A program made the translations under genes and the position numbers. Below the pieces are notes generated by a model. The model ran no database searches. It saw nothing but the letters and a program-made list of their open reading frames with translations, and was not told the origin of the DNA. This document shows positions 48,505 to 57,854 of a stretch of 61,174 nt of DNA, in pieces (within the stretch, counting starts at the first letter, position 1; every line of letters begins with the position of its first letter). The DNA is from an uncultured Christensenellaceae bacterium (GTDB lineage Bacteria > Bacillota > Clostridia > Christensenellales > Borkfalkiaceae), in contig CAJUOV010000013.1 of NCBI GenBank assembly GCA_910588695.1, positions 1-61,174 on the forward strand. The letters run 5' to 3'.

Positions 48505-49575
48505 TTAAATTGCCGAGTATCTGTTCCCGCCCGATTTTACGGCGAGATTCTTTATTTCGAGCGAAGCAAGCGCCGCGGCCGCCTCGTACACTTTCAAGCC
48601 TGCCCGTTCTGCGATCAGCGCCGCATGCAGTTCTCCCGCTTCCCGCAGAACCGAGAGCACTTTCTCCTCCGGTTCGGAGAGAGCCGCCGCAACTTTTTTC
48701 TTCTTTTGAAATCCGTAAAACGAGAGAATATCCTCCGCATCCGTTACGAGCGCAGCGCCCTTTTTCAACAGTTCGTTACATCCCTCGCCCTGCGCGGCGC
48801 CCACGTTGTAGGGAAGCGCAAACACATCCCTTCCGTAATCGAGCGCCTTGCCTGCCGTGATCGAAGTCCCGCTCCGCGCGCCCGCCGAAACAACGAGAAC
48901 GCCCTCGGAAAGCCCCGCCAGAATACGGTTTCTCGCATGAAACGAATAGGTTCGCGCCTTTTCTTTCAAAGGATATTCCGTAAGCAGAAGTCCCCGCTCC
49001 CTGATTCTGTCTTTCATCGCATGATGCGCCGCGGGATAACATTCGTCCAGTCCGCAAGGAAGCACGCTGATCAGATTGCCGCTCTGAATCGCGCCTGCGA
49101 TCGCCGCGCTGTCGCCGCCTTCCGCAAGTCCCGTAACGATGACAAAACGCTCGCTCACCTCTTCCGCAATTTTTTTCGTAACCGATTGCGTCCACTGCGG
49201 CGTAACGCGCGAGCCGACGATACAGAATTTCCGTTTTTTCAAAAGCTCTCTGTTCCCCGCGCCGTAGAGAACAAAAGGTTCTTCGCCGGTCGCTTTCAAA
49301 GATTCCGGATAATCGTCCGAAAGCATGGTCAGCGCGAAATACCCTTTCTTATCCAGCTCAGAAAGCAGTTTTTCCGTCTCCGCGACTTTCCGCTTTCGAT
49401 CGGACGGAAACAGGCTTCTTCTGTCTCCTTTCAGAGCGGACAGAAAGTCCCCTTCGCCGCGTAAAATCCGCGCGGGATCGCCCGCCGAGCGCAGCACCGC
49501 CGCTTTTTCCCGGTGTTCGAGCTCCGTCTGCGTATCAAGAAATACGATCGCCTTTTCTTCTTCGGAGTAATTCAT
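48505..49575 (-). CDS. dprA: DNA processing protein DprA
   Basis: A 356-residue protein that loads RecA on incoming single-stranded DNA in natural transformation. The Rossmann-like DprA core shows CIVGSRVTPQW near 136, GLAEGGDSAA near 166, and SGTSITAGKALDYGRDVFALP; a winged-helix-like C-terminal part (residues 295-356) follows. It starts 3 bases after comM, with little Shine-Dalgarno, so it is probably coupled. Presence with comM and recF suggests competence-type recombination, though no uptake machinery is in the window. Confidence 0.93.
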   Translation of the reverse strand: MNYSEEEKAIVFLDTQTELEHREKAAVLRSAGDPARILRGEGDFLSALKGDRRSLFPSDRKRKVAETEKLLSELDKKGYFALTMLSDDYPESLKATGEEPFVLYGAGNRELLKKRKFCIVGSRVTPQWTQSVTKKIAEEVSERFVIVTGLAEGGDSAAIAGAIQSGNLISVLPCGLDECYPAAHHAMKDRIRERGLLLTEYPLKEKARTYSFHARNRILAGLSEGVLVVSAGARSGTSITAGKALDYGRDVFALPYNVGAAQGEGCNELLKKGAALVTDAEDILSFYGFQKKKKVAAALSEPEEKVLSVLREAGELHAALIAERAGLKVYEAAAALASLEIKNLAVKSGGNRYSAI

Positions 49576-49578
49576 TCG

Positions 49579-51102
49579 TCAGTCCATCTTATCGAAAATA
49601 CGGTAGGAAACCGCTTCGTAAACATGCTCGGGCAAAATATTCGCGCTCCCGCCGAGGTCTGCGATCGTGCGCGCGACTTTTACGATCCGAGCCCTCGCGC
49701 GCGCCGAAAGATTCATCTTCTCGAACGCTTCGCGCAGAATATCGTTTCCTTCGTCGGAAAGTCCGCAGAACATTCCGATCTCCCGCTCCCCCATTTCCGC
49801 GTTCATGACGATCCCGCAATCTTCGAAACGTTCGCGCTGAACGGAACGCGCCGCATCCACTCGTTCCTTAACCGAAGCCGAACCTTCCTCTTTTTCGGAA
49901 GAGATCAACTCGTCGTAAGAAATATTATCCACCTCCACTTGAAGATCGATACGGTCGAGCAAAGGTCCCGAGATCTTTTTGCGGTATCTTCTGATCTCGG
50001 AAGGCGAACAGGAACAGGTCAGATTCGCCGACCCGTAATTGCCGCAAGGACAGGGGTTCATACTCGCGCAGAGCATGAACCGGGAGGGATATGTATAAGT
50101 TCCGCCCGCGCGTGAAACGGTGATCTTACCGTCTTCGAGGGGCTGACGCAACGCTTCGAGAGTGGAACGTTTATATTCGGGCAATTCGTCCAGAAAAAGC
50201 ACGCCGCCGTGCGCAAGAGAAATTTCACCGGGGTGCACGACGCGGTTTCCGCCGCCGCACATCGAAACGGTGGTCGCAGTATGGTGCGGAGTACGGAAGG
50301 GACGAACCGTGACGATCCCCTCTTCTCCGAGAATTCCCGCGACGGAATGAATTTTCGTAATTTCGAGCGCCTCTTCAAAGGAAAGGTCGGGCATAACGGT
50401 GGGCAGACACCTCGCGATCATCGTTTTTCCCGTCCCCGGGGGTCCCACCATCAAAAGATTGTGTCCGCCTGCAACCGCGATTTCGAGCGCGCGGCGCGCC
50501 ATGGGCTGACCTTTCACAAATTTCAGATCGGCGGAACCGATCCCTTTTGCGCCCGCAACAAATTCCGTCGTTTCCAGCGGCAGAATCGTTTTGACACCTA
50601 CGAGGTGCTTTATGACTTCGGAAAGACTGACGGCAGGATAGATTTCCGCCCCGCCCAAAAAACTCGCTTCCCGCGCATTGGCGGCAGGCACGATAAATTT
50701 ACGGAAACCGTGCCCCTTTGCCGAAATGAGAATGGGCAACAATCCGTTCACCGCTCTCAGATCGCCGTTAAGTGCGAGTTCTCCCAAAAATACGGTATCC
50801 GAAACATTCGCGCCCACGAGCTGTTCGCTCGCCTTTAATAGACTGATCGCAATGGCAAGATCGAAGGATGCGCCCTCTTTTTTGAGATCGGCGGGCGCAA
50901 AATTAATCGTGATCTTGTTCATCGGGAACAGCAGACCGCTGTTCTTAATCGCGGAACGCACCCGTTCCTTGCTCTCTTTTACGACGGTATCGGGAAGTCC
51001 CACCATCTCGTAAGCGGGCATTCCCCTGTTAACGTCCGTCTCCACTTCGACGGGCACGCCGTCGAGTCCGTTGAGCGCATAGCAGATTATCTTTGCTATC
51101 AT
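49579..51102 (-). CDS. comM: YifB/ComM family Mg-chelatase-like AAA+ ATPase
   Basis: A 507-residue hexameric helicase-like ATPase; ComM promotes branch migration during integration of transforming DNA. The N-terminal S5/Lon-like domain (VPVEVETDVNRGMPAYEMVGLPD) precedes the AAA+ domain with Walker A GPPGTGKTM near 217 and Walker B FLDELPEY, and a C-terminal lid with RARARIVKVARTIADL. ATG 51102 has GAGAGGATT upstream; the frame from 51213 adds residues that overlap the preceding gene. Confidence 0.93.
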   Translation of the reverse strand: MIAKIICYALNGLDGVPVEVETDVNRGMPAYEMVGLPDTVVKESKERVRSAIKNSGLLFPMNKITINFAPADLKKEGASFDLAIAISLLKASEQLVGANVSDTVFLGELALNGDLRAVNGLLPILISAKGHGFRKFIVPAANAREASFLGGAEIYPAVSLSEVIKHLVGVKTILPLETTEFVAGAKGIGSADLKFVKGQPMARRALEIAVAGGHNLLMVGPPGTGKTMIARCLPTVMPDLSFEEALEITKIHSVAGILGEEGIVTVRPFRTPHHTATTVSMCGGGNRVVHPGEISLAHGGVLFLDELPEYKRSTLEALRQPLEDGKITVSRAGGTYTYPSRFMLCASMNPCPCGNYGSANLTCSCSPSEIRRYRKKISGPLLDRIDLQVEVDNISYDELISSEKEEGSASVKERVDAARSVQRERFEDCGIVMNAEMGEREIGMFCGLSDEGNDILREAFEKMNLSARARARIVKVARTIADLGGSANILPEHVYEAVSYRIFDKMD

Positions 51103-51112
51103 CGTAATCCTC

Positions 51113-53212
51113 TCAGTGTAAAATCCATGCAAACTTACCGATAAACGCAGCGGGAAGAGGAATCGAGAAAGTAAATACCGCAAACAAAGCAAACAATACG
51201 GCGAGCGATACAAGCGATACGATCTTTACGATATAAACCGCTTTCGCCTGTTTTTCGCCCTCCTGCGCAAACAACTCCCCCTGTCCCGCGATCAGGATAA
51301 ATCCGAAGAGGTATCCCGCCAGAACGAACGCGACCGAGCCGCCCGCAAACGCCGCCGTAACAAAGCACAGGAGCATGCATGTGAGCGGTACCAACGCAGG
51401 CATATATTCCCCGAATTCGGCGTTTCTCTTAAAGAGCACGACAAAGCGGTAGATCGCAAACGCAATTCCCGCGATCGCAAGAAGCACGGCGGCAAAATTG
51501 ATCGCCCCGAGCGTGATCGCGTAATACTCCCCCGAGCCCGCAAAAATCGGGTAAAAACAGTTCCACCCGCTCGGATCGGGTCCTTTGAATCCCGCCGAGA
51601 AAAGTCTGAACGCGATCACGAAGAGATTGGAACTCGTTCCCACTACGCCGTTATAAATTTTATCCGCGGCGTAAAGCACAGGCAACGTAAAGAGAATGGA
51701 GAATACGAATATTCCCAGTATGAGACTGCACGCAAACACGCTGCTCGCGGCGGCGGTTCCGTAGCGATAAGAAGCGAGCGAAGTTCTGACTCTGCGATTG
51801 CCCTCGCTCTCCGTGCCGTCTTCTGCGACGGCGGGTATGCCCGCAGCTTTCTCCTCCTCGGCAAACGCAATCGCCTCGTCGAGCGCAACGCGCGCCTTTC
51901 TGCGTTCTTTGATCAATCCCGCGGCAAAGAGCGCCGCAACGCCTGCGACGGGTACGATAAACGCACCGTTCACCAGTACGGCGAAGGCGCCCGAAATTCC
52001 CGCGATCAACAGCGGAACCGTCTGAGAAGGGGCAGACTGCTTCATGCCGACAGAATAATAGCGATAACATGCCGCGAACGAGGAAAGCAGGAAAAACACC
52101 CCTATCATGATCGGAGAAGCGATATGCGCCAAACTGACGGAGACCCCGCACAGTCCGTAGATCGCCGCAAACGAGAGCGCGGCTTTATCGCTGCGGAAAA
52201 GCCGTCTCGTAAAGAAGTAGCCGACGACCAAGATTCCGAACGAAGCGAGCACGTTGAAGAATCTGATTCCGAACGGACTCATGCCGAAGATAAGCGTGCC
52301 GAGACAGGTGAGCGAAAGTCCGAGCGAATTATAAGTCCGATCGCCGTCGTAGGCGTCGTTCGGAACATAACTGCTGCCCATTCTCATCTCCGAAACGGTC
52401 ATAAGCAGTTTCTGCTCTTCCTCTGAGTAACGGAAAAAGGACGACTGCGAAAAAGAAGGCATTCTCTGCGCGTCGATGAGAGCGCCCGCCATCTGCGCCG
52501 TCTTCTTCTCATTCCCGTCGGCGGCGGGAATCTTGGTGCGCGGGTCGATTTCGACGGGCAACACCACCAATTCGCCTGTGCCGCCGTCCTCGCCCTGCAC
52601 CTCGCCCACGAATACGATCTCGTTGACGAGCACGTTGCTTTTCTGATACTTGGCGTCGACTTTGGGGAGCACCAACTTAAAGTAGACGGGCGAAGTCAGG
52701 CTCTTGTAGGTAGACGTATCTTCAAGATCGGTCACGCCGAAGGGCGCAATCCAGCTGTATGCCGCGCCGTAAATATAGTCGGATTTATCCTCCTCTTTAT
52801 TCTCTTCCGCATCGGCGGGAGCCTCGTAGGATTGATTGTAAATTTTTGCCGACTTCATCTTGCCGAGCTTATAGAAATTTTCCGCCAAAGTCGATGAAGA
52901 AGAACCCCACTGCAATTCGAGGGTTGCCGTCTCTTCTTTCGAATAGATCGTACCGATATTGAGATATACGTCATGCAGACGCACGTTCATGTTTTTTTCT
53001 TCGCCTTTCTCATCCTTGATTTTGGGAGCGGAGACCTTAAACACCACCCACGACCAATTCGTATCGGTGATGTGCTGCAATTCGAGCGACTTGCCCGTGG
53101 AGTTGACGGAACCGGACGTTCCGAGAGCGACGCCGAGAAAGACGAGCATAATCAAAAGAAACGTAAACGGGAAACCCGCGATTTTTCTGAATTTTGCAAA
53201 AAAGTTTTTCAT
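51113..53212 (-). CDS. GT-C (PMT/ArnT)-like multi-pass membrane protein with large extracytoplasmic domain
   Basis: A 699-residue membrane protein. Helix 1 (14-33, FPFTFLLIMLVFLGVALG) is followed by about 240 polar residues with beta character (WSWVVFKVSAP, ATLELQWGSSSS), then at least ten helices. The segment SLGLSLTCLGTLIFGMSPFGIRFFNVLASFGILVVGYFFTRRLFRSD, of which only short parts are quoted (LIFGMSPFGIRF, YFFTRRLFRSD), resembles the start of dolichol-phosphate-mannose/ArnT-type glycosyltransferases. The usual Asp-Glu pair in the first loop was not found with confidence. It may glycosylate exported proteins or lipids. It heads the comM-dprA-topA operon by 10 bases. Confidence 0.6.
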   Translation of the reverse strand: MKNFFAKFRKIAGFPFTFLLIMLVFLGVALGTSGSVNSTGKSLELQHITDTNWSWVVFKVSAPKIKDEKGEEKNMNVRLHDVYLNIGTIYSKEETATLELQWGSSSSTLAENFYKLGKMKSAKIYNQSYEAPADAEENKEEDKSDYIYGAAYSWIAPFGVTDLEDTSTYKSLTSPVYFKLVLPKVDAKYQKSNVLVNEIVFVGEVQGEDGGTGELVVLPVEIDPRTKIPAADGNEKKTAQMAGALIDAQRMPSFSQSSFFRYSEEEQKLLMTVSEMRMGSSYVPNDAYDGDRTYNSLGLSLTCLGTLIFGMSPFGIRFFNVLASFGILVVGYFFTRRLFRSDKAALSFAAIYGLCGVSVSLAHIASPIMIGVFFLLSSFAACYRYYSVGMKQSAPSQTVPLLIAGISGAFAVLVNGAFIVPVAGVAALFAAGLIKERRKARVALDEAIAFAEEEKAAGIPAVAEDGTESEGNRRVRTSLASYRYGTAAASSVFACSLILGIFVFSILFTLPVLYAADKIYNGVVGTSSNLFVIAFRLFSAGFKGPDPSGWNCFYPIFAGSGEYYAITLGAINFAAVLLAIAGIAFAIYRFVVLFKRNAEFGEYMPALVPLTCMLLCFVTAAFAGGSVAFVLAGYLFGFILIAGQGELFAQEGEKQAKAVYIVKIVSLVSLAVLFALFAVFTFSIPLPAAFIGKFAWILH

Positions 53213-53250
53213 GATTTATTTTTCCTATAATAATGTATAGACTATTCCTT

Positions 53251-53279
53251 ATTCTAACCGATAACTTCGAAATTGTAAA
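53251..53279 (-). promoter_or_regulatory. sigma-A promoter of the ten-gene operon
   Basis: TTTACA (53274-53279), 17-base spacer, TAGAAT (53251-53256) on the minus strand, ahead of the GT-C-like gene. No other clear promoter was seen down to trxA. Confidence 0.65.
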
Positions 53280-53324
53280 CAGGATTTTTGCGTTTTTTTC
53301 AAAAATTTTTTGGAATCCGAAAAT

Positions 53325-53356
53325 AAATGCGGTCTGCTTTCCGGCAGACCGCATTT
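53325..53356 (-). terminator. intrinsic terminator after rplS
   Basis: AAATGCGGTCTGC / GCAGACCGCATTT stem with a 6-base loop, then TATTTTC on the minus strand. Confidence 0.85.
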
Positions 53357-53371
53357 GCATGTTGATTCGAA

Positions 53372-53713
53372 TTACTTCTTTTCTTTGATTTTCGCCGCTT
53401 TCCCCGTGAGCCCTCTCAAATAATAGAGTTTTGCTCTGCGTACTTTGCCCGCTCTGACCACGGTGACATACGCCACTTTGGGGGAATGAAGGGGGAAACA
53501 ACGCTCTACGCCGATCCCGAACGAAAGTCTGCGCACCGTAAACGTCTCTCTGACGCCGCCGTTTTTCTTGGCGATCACAACGCCTTCGAAATTCTGAACT
53601 CTCTCTTTGCCTCCCTCGATAATGCGGTAACCGACTTTCACGGTGTCGCCCACATTGAACTGAGGAACGCTCTCCTTCATGTTTTCGGCTTCGATTGCCT
53701 CAATGAGTCCCAT
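53372..53713 (-). CDS. rplS: ribosomal protein bL19
   Basis: A 113-residue protein at the 30S-50S interface. Family text: FNVGDTVKVGYRI, RVQNFEGVVIAKKN, RRLSFGIGVERCFPLHSP and RAKLYYLR. AGGAGGTAAAGT precedes ATG 53713. Monocistronic with its own promoter and terminator. Confidence 0.98.
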   Translation of the reverse strand: MGLIEAIEAENMKESVPQFNVGDTVKVGYRIIEGGKERVQNFEGVVIAKKNGGVRETFTVRRLSFGIGVERCFPLHSPKVAYVTVVRAGKVRRAKLYYLRGLTGKAAKIKEKK

Positions 53714-53784
53714 CTGACTTTACCTCCTATAACAGCGCGTTCATTCCCGTCAAACGGCAGAGGAACGCCCGAAGTCACTTTGCT

Positions 53785-53813
53785 ATTATATCGGATAACT
53801 TGTAAAAAATCAA
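53785..53813 (-). promoter_or_regulatory. sigma-A promoter for rplS
   Basis: TTGATT (53808-53813), 17-base spacer, TATAAT (53785-53790) on the minus strand. Confidence 0.75.
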
Positions 53814-53842
53814 CTTATTTCGGGGCGGTTTACAAAATTTTT

Positions 53843-55117
53843 TTAATTTTGTCCCTCCGTGATGTTTTCCTCGGGCAAAGCCTCTTTTTTGATCTGCCTT
53901 AGCCCCTGCACTACGGCGTAATTGTCGCGGCGAAGAAGCTCTCGGGAAAGGAGCCTGCCCGATTTATCGTAGACAAGGCGGTAACACTCGCTTGCGATTC
54001 CCTCCTTTGCCGCGCGCAGAATCTTATCCTCGTCCCCCTCCACCACCGTTTCGGGAGGAGGCGCGAGACGGTACAGTACGACGCTCTCGGTTCCGTAACT
54101 CAATCCGTCGGGAAGACCGAAGCATTCCACCGTCACGCTGCCGCCGACGACCTTTGCGTTGATATAGACGGGCGTATCGTAGGAATTATACAGTTTGAGA
54201 TCGCTGTACTCTGACACCATCGCGTCGAGCGAAGGCGGAACATAGGAGACAGAGAGAGAATGGTTCTTGCTCTCCGTTACCGTGAGACCCGCGCGGAGCG
54301 CGGCGTTGAAGAGGGTGGTGCTCAGCTGGCATACGCCGCCGCCCACTCCCTTGACGAATTCCCCGTCGAAGATCACGACAGATTCTTTGAACCCGTTTTC
54401 CGCAGTTCGCTTGCCCACGCGTTTATTGAACGAAAACTCCGTATGCGGCTCTATCGTCGCGCCGGACAGCCGCTCCGCCGCAAGACGGATGTTGTGCACC
54501 CTGTTTTCGTTCGACGCATCGAACGAAGTCGCGAAGGAAGAGAGACGCTTTGTTCTCTCTTTCAGAATCTCTTCTGTCAATTCGGGAAGATAGTTCCGCG
54601 TGACGAGTTTAACTTCGCTCCCCTCGCCTTGCAGAGTTTTCAACACCCGCGAAAGCGTTTCGGAATAGTCGCATACAACGCCCGCCCGCTCTTTACGGTA
54701 AGTAAAGCCCGACGGCGAAAAGCCGACCTCCGCATCGACCGCGCTCCGCGCGTACTTTTCGCACAGCGACTGAACGGTGCTCTCCGCATCCGCCCACTGC
54801 CGCGCCGCTTTCACGCTGACTTTTGCTCCGCGTTTTGCGTTTCTGAGCACGCGCTCGCAATCGTCCGTAAAGGAAAGCGCGGGATACGCGATCGTAATTC
54901 TCTCGTCGGGCGTAACGAGAACGAGCGGCGTCAGTTCCGAAGCAATCTGTTCGCGCACTTTTAACGCCGCCTCGCTTACGCTCATGCCGCCCACCGGAAT
55001 GCCGTTCGCTTCGACGCCGCTTTTCACCCGCCCCGTAAAAGCGCAGAGCGCGGCGCACGATAAAAAAAAGCTCCCCGAAAAGAGGAGCGAAAGAAGTATT
55101 TTTTTCCGCTTTTTCAT
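53843..55117 (-). CDS. VanW family exported protein
   Basis: A 424-residue protein with an N-terminal signal/anchor helix (about 8-27). A peptidoglycan-binding-like domain (VEANGIPVGGMSVSEAALKVREQ start) is followed by the VanW domain: FSFNKRVGKRT near 232, GVGGGVCQLSTTLFNAALRAGL near 262, NHSLSVSYVP, and YNSYDTPVYI. VanW accompanies vancomycin-resistance clusters, but the domain is widespread in Clostridia and its biochemical role is unknown; a wall-associated function is likely. GGGAGAA precedes ATG 55117. No van genes are nearby. Confidence 0.9.
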   Translation of the reverse strand: MKKRKKILLSLLFSGSFFLSCAALCAFTGRVKSGVEANGIPVGGMSVSEAALKVREQIASELTPLVLVTPDERITIAYPALSFTDDCERVLRNAKRGAKVSVKAARQWADAESTVQSLCEKYARSAVDAEVGFSPSGFTYRKERAGVVCDYSETLSRVLKTLQGEGSEVKLVTRNYLPELTEEILKERTKRLSSFATSFDASNENRVHNIRLAAERLSGATIEPHTEFSFNKRVGKRTAENGFKESVVIFDGEFVKGVGGGVCQLSTTLFNAALRAGLTVTESKNHSLSVSYVPPSLDAMVSEYSDLKLYNSYDTPVYINAKVVGGSVTVECFGLPDGLSYGTESVVLYRLAPPPETVVEGDEDKILRAAKEGIASECYRLVYDKSGRLLSRELLRRDNYAVVQGLRQIKKEALPEENITEGQN

Positions 55118-55258
55118 TCGCTTCTCCCGTCGGCGGATGCGGTCGGACGAGAGAATCCCTTATTTTTCGCAATCGCCGCGCCGCATGCCGACTCTTAGGT
55201 CAGTATGCGCCGAACGACGGTTTTCTATCCCGTGAGACCCCTTTTCGACTCGGAACGA

Positions 55259-56341
55259 TCAAAGGATCTTCCCCCCGTGAATTTTGATTTTGTTCGCCTC
55301 CTCCCCGTAGAGCACCCGTTCGGCGTGCGTGCAGGTCAAAATACATTGCAGTCCGCGCGTGCGCTCCACCAGCTTTTTGCGGCGGGGAAGATCGAGCTCG
55401 CTCATCACGTCGTCGAGAATGAGCACGGGAGACTCCCCCGTCAGTTTTTTGAAAATTTCCGCTTCCGCGAGCTTCATGCTCAAAGCCGCCGTCCGCGTCT
55501 GCCCCTGCGAAGCGTACCCCCGCGCGTCCGCGCCGTCGATACTGATTTTGAGATCGTCGCGGTGCGGACCCACCGAAGTATAGCCGAGCCGAATATCCCG
55601 TTCATATGAATTCGTGAGCTCGCGCACGAGTTTTTTTGCGATCTCGTCCTCCTCTTCGGGATAGTTTCCCTCCGCCGCGACAGAGAGTTCTTCGCCGCCG
55701 TCCGTAAGATAGGCGTGCGCCTCGGCGGCAAGCGGAGAGAGCTCTTTGAGAAAGCTCCGCCGCGCCCTGATGATTCGGGCGGCGTAAACGCCGAGCTGTT
55801 CGTCCCATACGGGCAAGGTCGCAAGCACGGTGTCCACGTCACGCGATTTTAAGAGATTATTCCTCTGATCGAGAATCTTCTGATAACGCAAAAGCGCCGC
55901 GCCGTAAGAGGGAGAGGTCTGCGAAATGGAAAGATTGAGAAATCTCCGCCGTTCGTCCGGACCGTCCTGCACGAGACGGAGTTCCCCCGGAGAGAAAAAC
56001 ACGCTCGTCATATGCCCCAGAAAGTCCACGAAACGAGCGACTTTATTTCCGTTGACGAAGAGGGCGCGTCCGTTCTCCGAAATCTCCGCTTCGAGCTTTA
56101 CCGTGCCCGCATGCGTCTGCGTCTCGGCTGACAGATACGCCTTCTCCTCTCCGAAACGGACGAGCTGTTTTTCGTGACGGATCCTGAGGGGAGAGCCCGT
56201 ACAGAGATAGAAAACCGCCTCCGCGCAGTTCGTCTTGCCCTGCGCGTTTCTGCCCGAGAGCACGTTCAGTCCGTCGCGGAAGAAAAAGGTCTCTTTCCCG
56301 TAATTTCTGAAATTTTGGAGAGTTAATTTTTTTATAACCAT
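55259..56341 (-). CDS. recF: DNA replication and repair protein RecF
   Basis: A 360-residue SMC-like ATPase that helps load RecA at gaps. Walker A is GRNAQGKTN near 30, the signature motif SQGQTRTAALSMKLAE near 280 and Walker B PVLILDDVMSELD near 305. The start at 56341 (VIKKLTLQNFRNY) fits the family; TTTTTACG upstream has no clear Shine-Dalgarno. It is divergent from dnaA, with 112 bases between, and no dnaN lies next to it, unlike the usual dnaA-dnaN-recF order. Confidence 0.96.
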   Translation of the reverse strand: MVIKKLTLQNFRNYGKETFFFRDGLNVLSGRNAQGKTNCAEAVFYLCTGSPLRIRHEKQLVRFGEEKAYLSAETQTHAGTVKLEAEISENGRALFVNGNKVARFVDFLGHMTSVFFSPGELRLVQDGPDERRRFLNLSISQTSPSYGAALLRYQKILDQRNNLLKSRDVDTVLATLPVWDEQLGVYAARIIRARRSFLKELSPLAAEAHAYLTDGGEELSVAAEGNYPEEEDEIAKKLVRELTNSYERDIRLGYTSVGPHRDDLKISIDGADARGYASQGQTRTAALSMKLAEAEIFKKLTGESPVLILDDVMSELDLPRRKKLVERTRGLQCILTCTHAERVLYGEEANKIKIHGGKIL

Positions 56342-56368
56342 TTTTACGCCGAATCCGAAGAAAAACGC

Positions 56369-56413
56369 TTTTCATTTCCGCGGAATTTTGCTATAATGAA
56401 TAAATCAATTATA
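56369..56413. promoter_or_regulatory. divergent recF/dnaA promoter region
   Basis: Plus strand: TTTTCA (56369-56374), 17 bases, TATAAT (56392-56397) for dnaA. Minus strand: TATAAT (56408-56413) for recF with a poor -35. The two -10 boxes face each other within a partly symmetric sequence. No 9-base DnaA box (TTATNCACA) was found in this spacer. Confidence 0.6.
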
Positions 56414-56453
56414 ACAAAAAACGACGGAAATTAAAAGCGTTTGAGAGGTTAAA

Positions 56454-57803
56454 ATGGAAGAAAAAGCACAGTTCGCCCCGCTGTGGAACCAAATCCGCGA
56501 GACGGCGAAAAAAATCGTCAATCCCATTTCTTACAATACCTTTGTGGAAAATCTGACGCCCGTGGACGTCGTAAACCGTAAAATCGTTCTCAAAGCGGAG
56601 ACGGAACTCACGGCGAAAGTCATTACCGGCACGCTTGCGGAGCTCATCAAAAAGGCGGTCGTCTCGGCGGACGTGGGGCTCGTCGATTTTATCGTAGTCG
56701 TAGACGGAAGCTCCACCTATACGCTTGACGAAATGCCCGACGCCTATGAAGAAACCCCCGTCCTGCTCGATCACCGCTATACGTTCGAATCCTTTGTCGA
56801 AGGCACCTCGAACAAATTCGTGTACGCGGCGGCGAAGTCGGTTGCGGAAGCCCCCGGCGAAAATTTCAACCCCCTCTATATCTACGGCGGAACAGGGCTC
56901 GGAAAGACCCACCTCATGCAGGCGATCGCAAACGAAATCGCGGCGAAAAAACCGCAGCTCAAAGTACTGTATACGACGAGCGAAAACTTTCTCAACGAAT
57001 ATGTAGACAGCATGTACCGCAAAAAGGGCGCGGGACGGGAAGCGGACGTAAGATTCCGAAACCGCTACCGCAACGTCGACGTCCTCTTGATCGACGACAT
57101 TCAGTTCTGGGCGGGAAAGGCAGGCGTGCAGGAAGCATTCTTCCATGCCTTCAACGAACTGTATGCCATGCACAAACAGATCGTAATTTCTTCCGACTGC
57201 CCCGCAAAGGAACTGACCGAACTCGAAGAGCGGCTCAGAACCCGCTTCGAACAGGGCTTGATCGCAGATATTCAACCGCCCGACATCGAGACGAAGATCG
57301 CCATTCTCAAACGAAAAGCATACGAAAAACGGTGTATCATTCCTGACGACGTGCTTGCGTTCCTCGTAAAAAACTCGGACAACAACGTGAGAACGCTCGA
57401 AGGGCGGCTGAATTCGGTCATCTTCGCAAGCAAACTGCACGAAGAAGCGATCACCTTAAAACTCGCCTCCCTTGCCTTACAGGAATCCATCAACAACGCG
57501 CCCGAACAGGAGGAAGTCACCTCCGACGCGATCATCCGCGCGACCTCGAACTTCTATTCGATCACCAAAGCCGACCTCATCGGAAAAAACAAGCGGCAGG
57601 AACTCGTCCGCGCGCGACAGGTTTGCACCTATCTGATGTGCGAAATGCTCTCTCTCCCCCTTGTGACCGTGGGCAAAGAGATGGGCGGGCGGGATCACGC
57701 GACCGTTATCTATTCCCGTGACAAGATCGCCGAACTCATGCGCGTGAACGACGCGATCCGCAAAGAAGTCAACGATATCAAATCGGCAATTTTGAAACAG
57801 TAA
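56454..57803 (+). CDS. dnaA: chromosomal replication initiator DnaA
   Basis: A 449-residue initiator. Domain I is at 1-80, a short linker follows, then the AAA+ domain (Walker A GGTGLGKTHL near 145, Walker B LLIDDIQF near 205) and the domain IV DNA-binding helix-turn-helix with the signature GGRDHATVIYSRDKI near 412. GAGAGGTT precedes ATG 56454. It is followed by a strong terminator and then mnmG. Confidence 0.98.
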   Translation: MEEKAQFAPLWNQIRETAKKIVNPISYNTFVENLTPVDVVNRKIVLKAETELTAKVITGTLAELIKKAVVSADVGLVDFIVVVDGSSTYTLDEMPDAYEETPVLLDHRYTFESFVEGTSNKFVYAAAKSVAEAPGENFNPLYIYGGTGLGKTHLMQAIANEIAAKKPQLKVLYTTSENFLNEYVDSMYRKKGAGREADVRFRNRYRNVDVLLIDDIQFWAGKAGVQEAFFHAFNELYAMHKQIVISSDCPAKELTELEERLRTRFEQGLIADIQPPDIETKIAILKRKAYEKRCIIPDDVLAFLVKNSDNNVRTLEGRLNSVIFASKLHEEAITLKLASLALQESINNAPEQEEVTSDAIIRATSNFYSITKADLIGKNKRQELVRARQVCTYLMCEMLSLPLVTVGKEMGGRDHATVIYSRDKIAELMRVNDAIRKEVNDIKSAILKQ

Positions 57804-57808
57804 TTTTT

Positions 57809-57843
57809 CCGCGCCGCGCAGAGAACCGCGCGGCGCGGTTTTT
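57809..57843 (+). terminator. strong intrinsic terminator after dnaA
   Basis: An 11-bp GC-only stem CCGCGCCGCGC / GCGCGGCGCGG with an 8-base loop and five T's. It ends only 11 bases before the mnmG start codon. Confidence 0.88.
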
Positions 57844-57854
57844 CGGTATATACG

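Noticed and set aside
53843..55117. Vancomycin-resistance locus suggested by VanW
   Set aside because: No vanR, vanS, vanH, vanA or vanX type gene is nearby; VanW-domain proteins are common in Clostridia outside resistance clusters.
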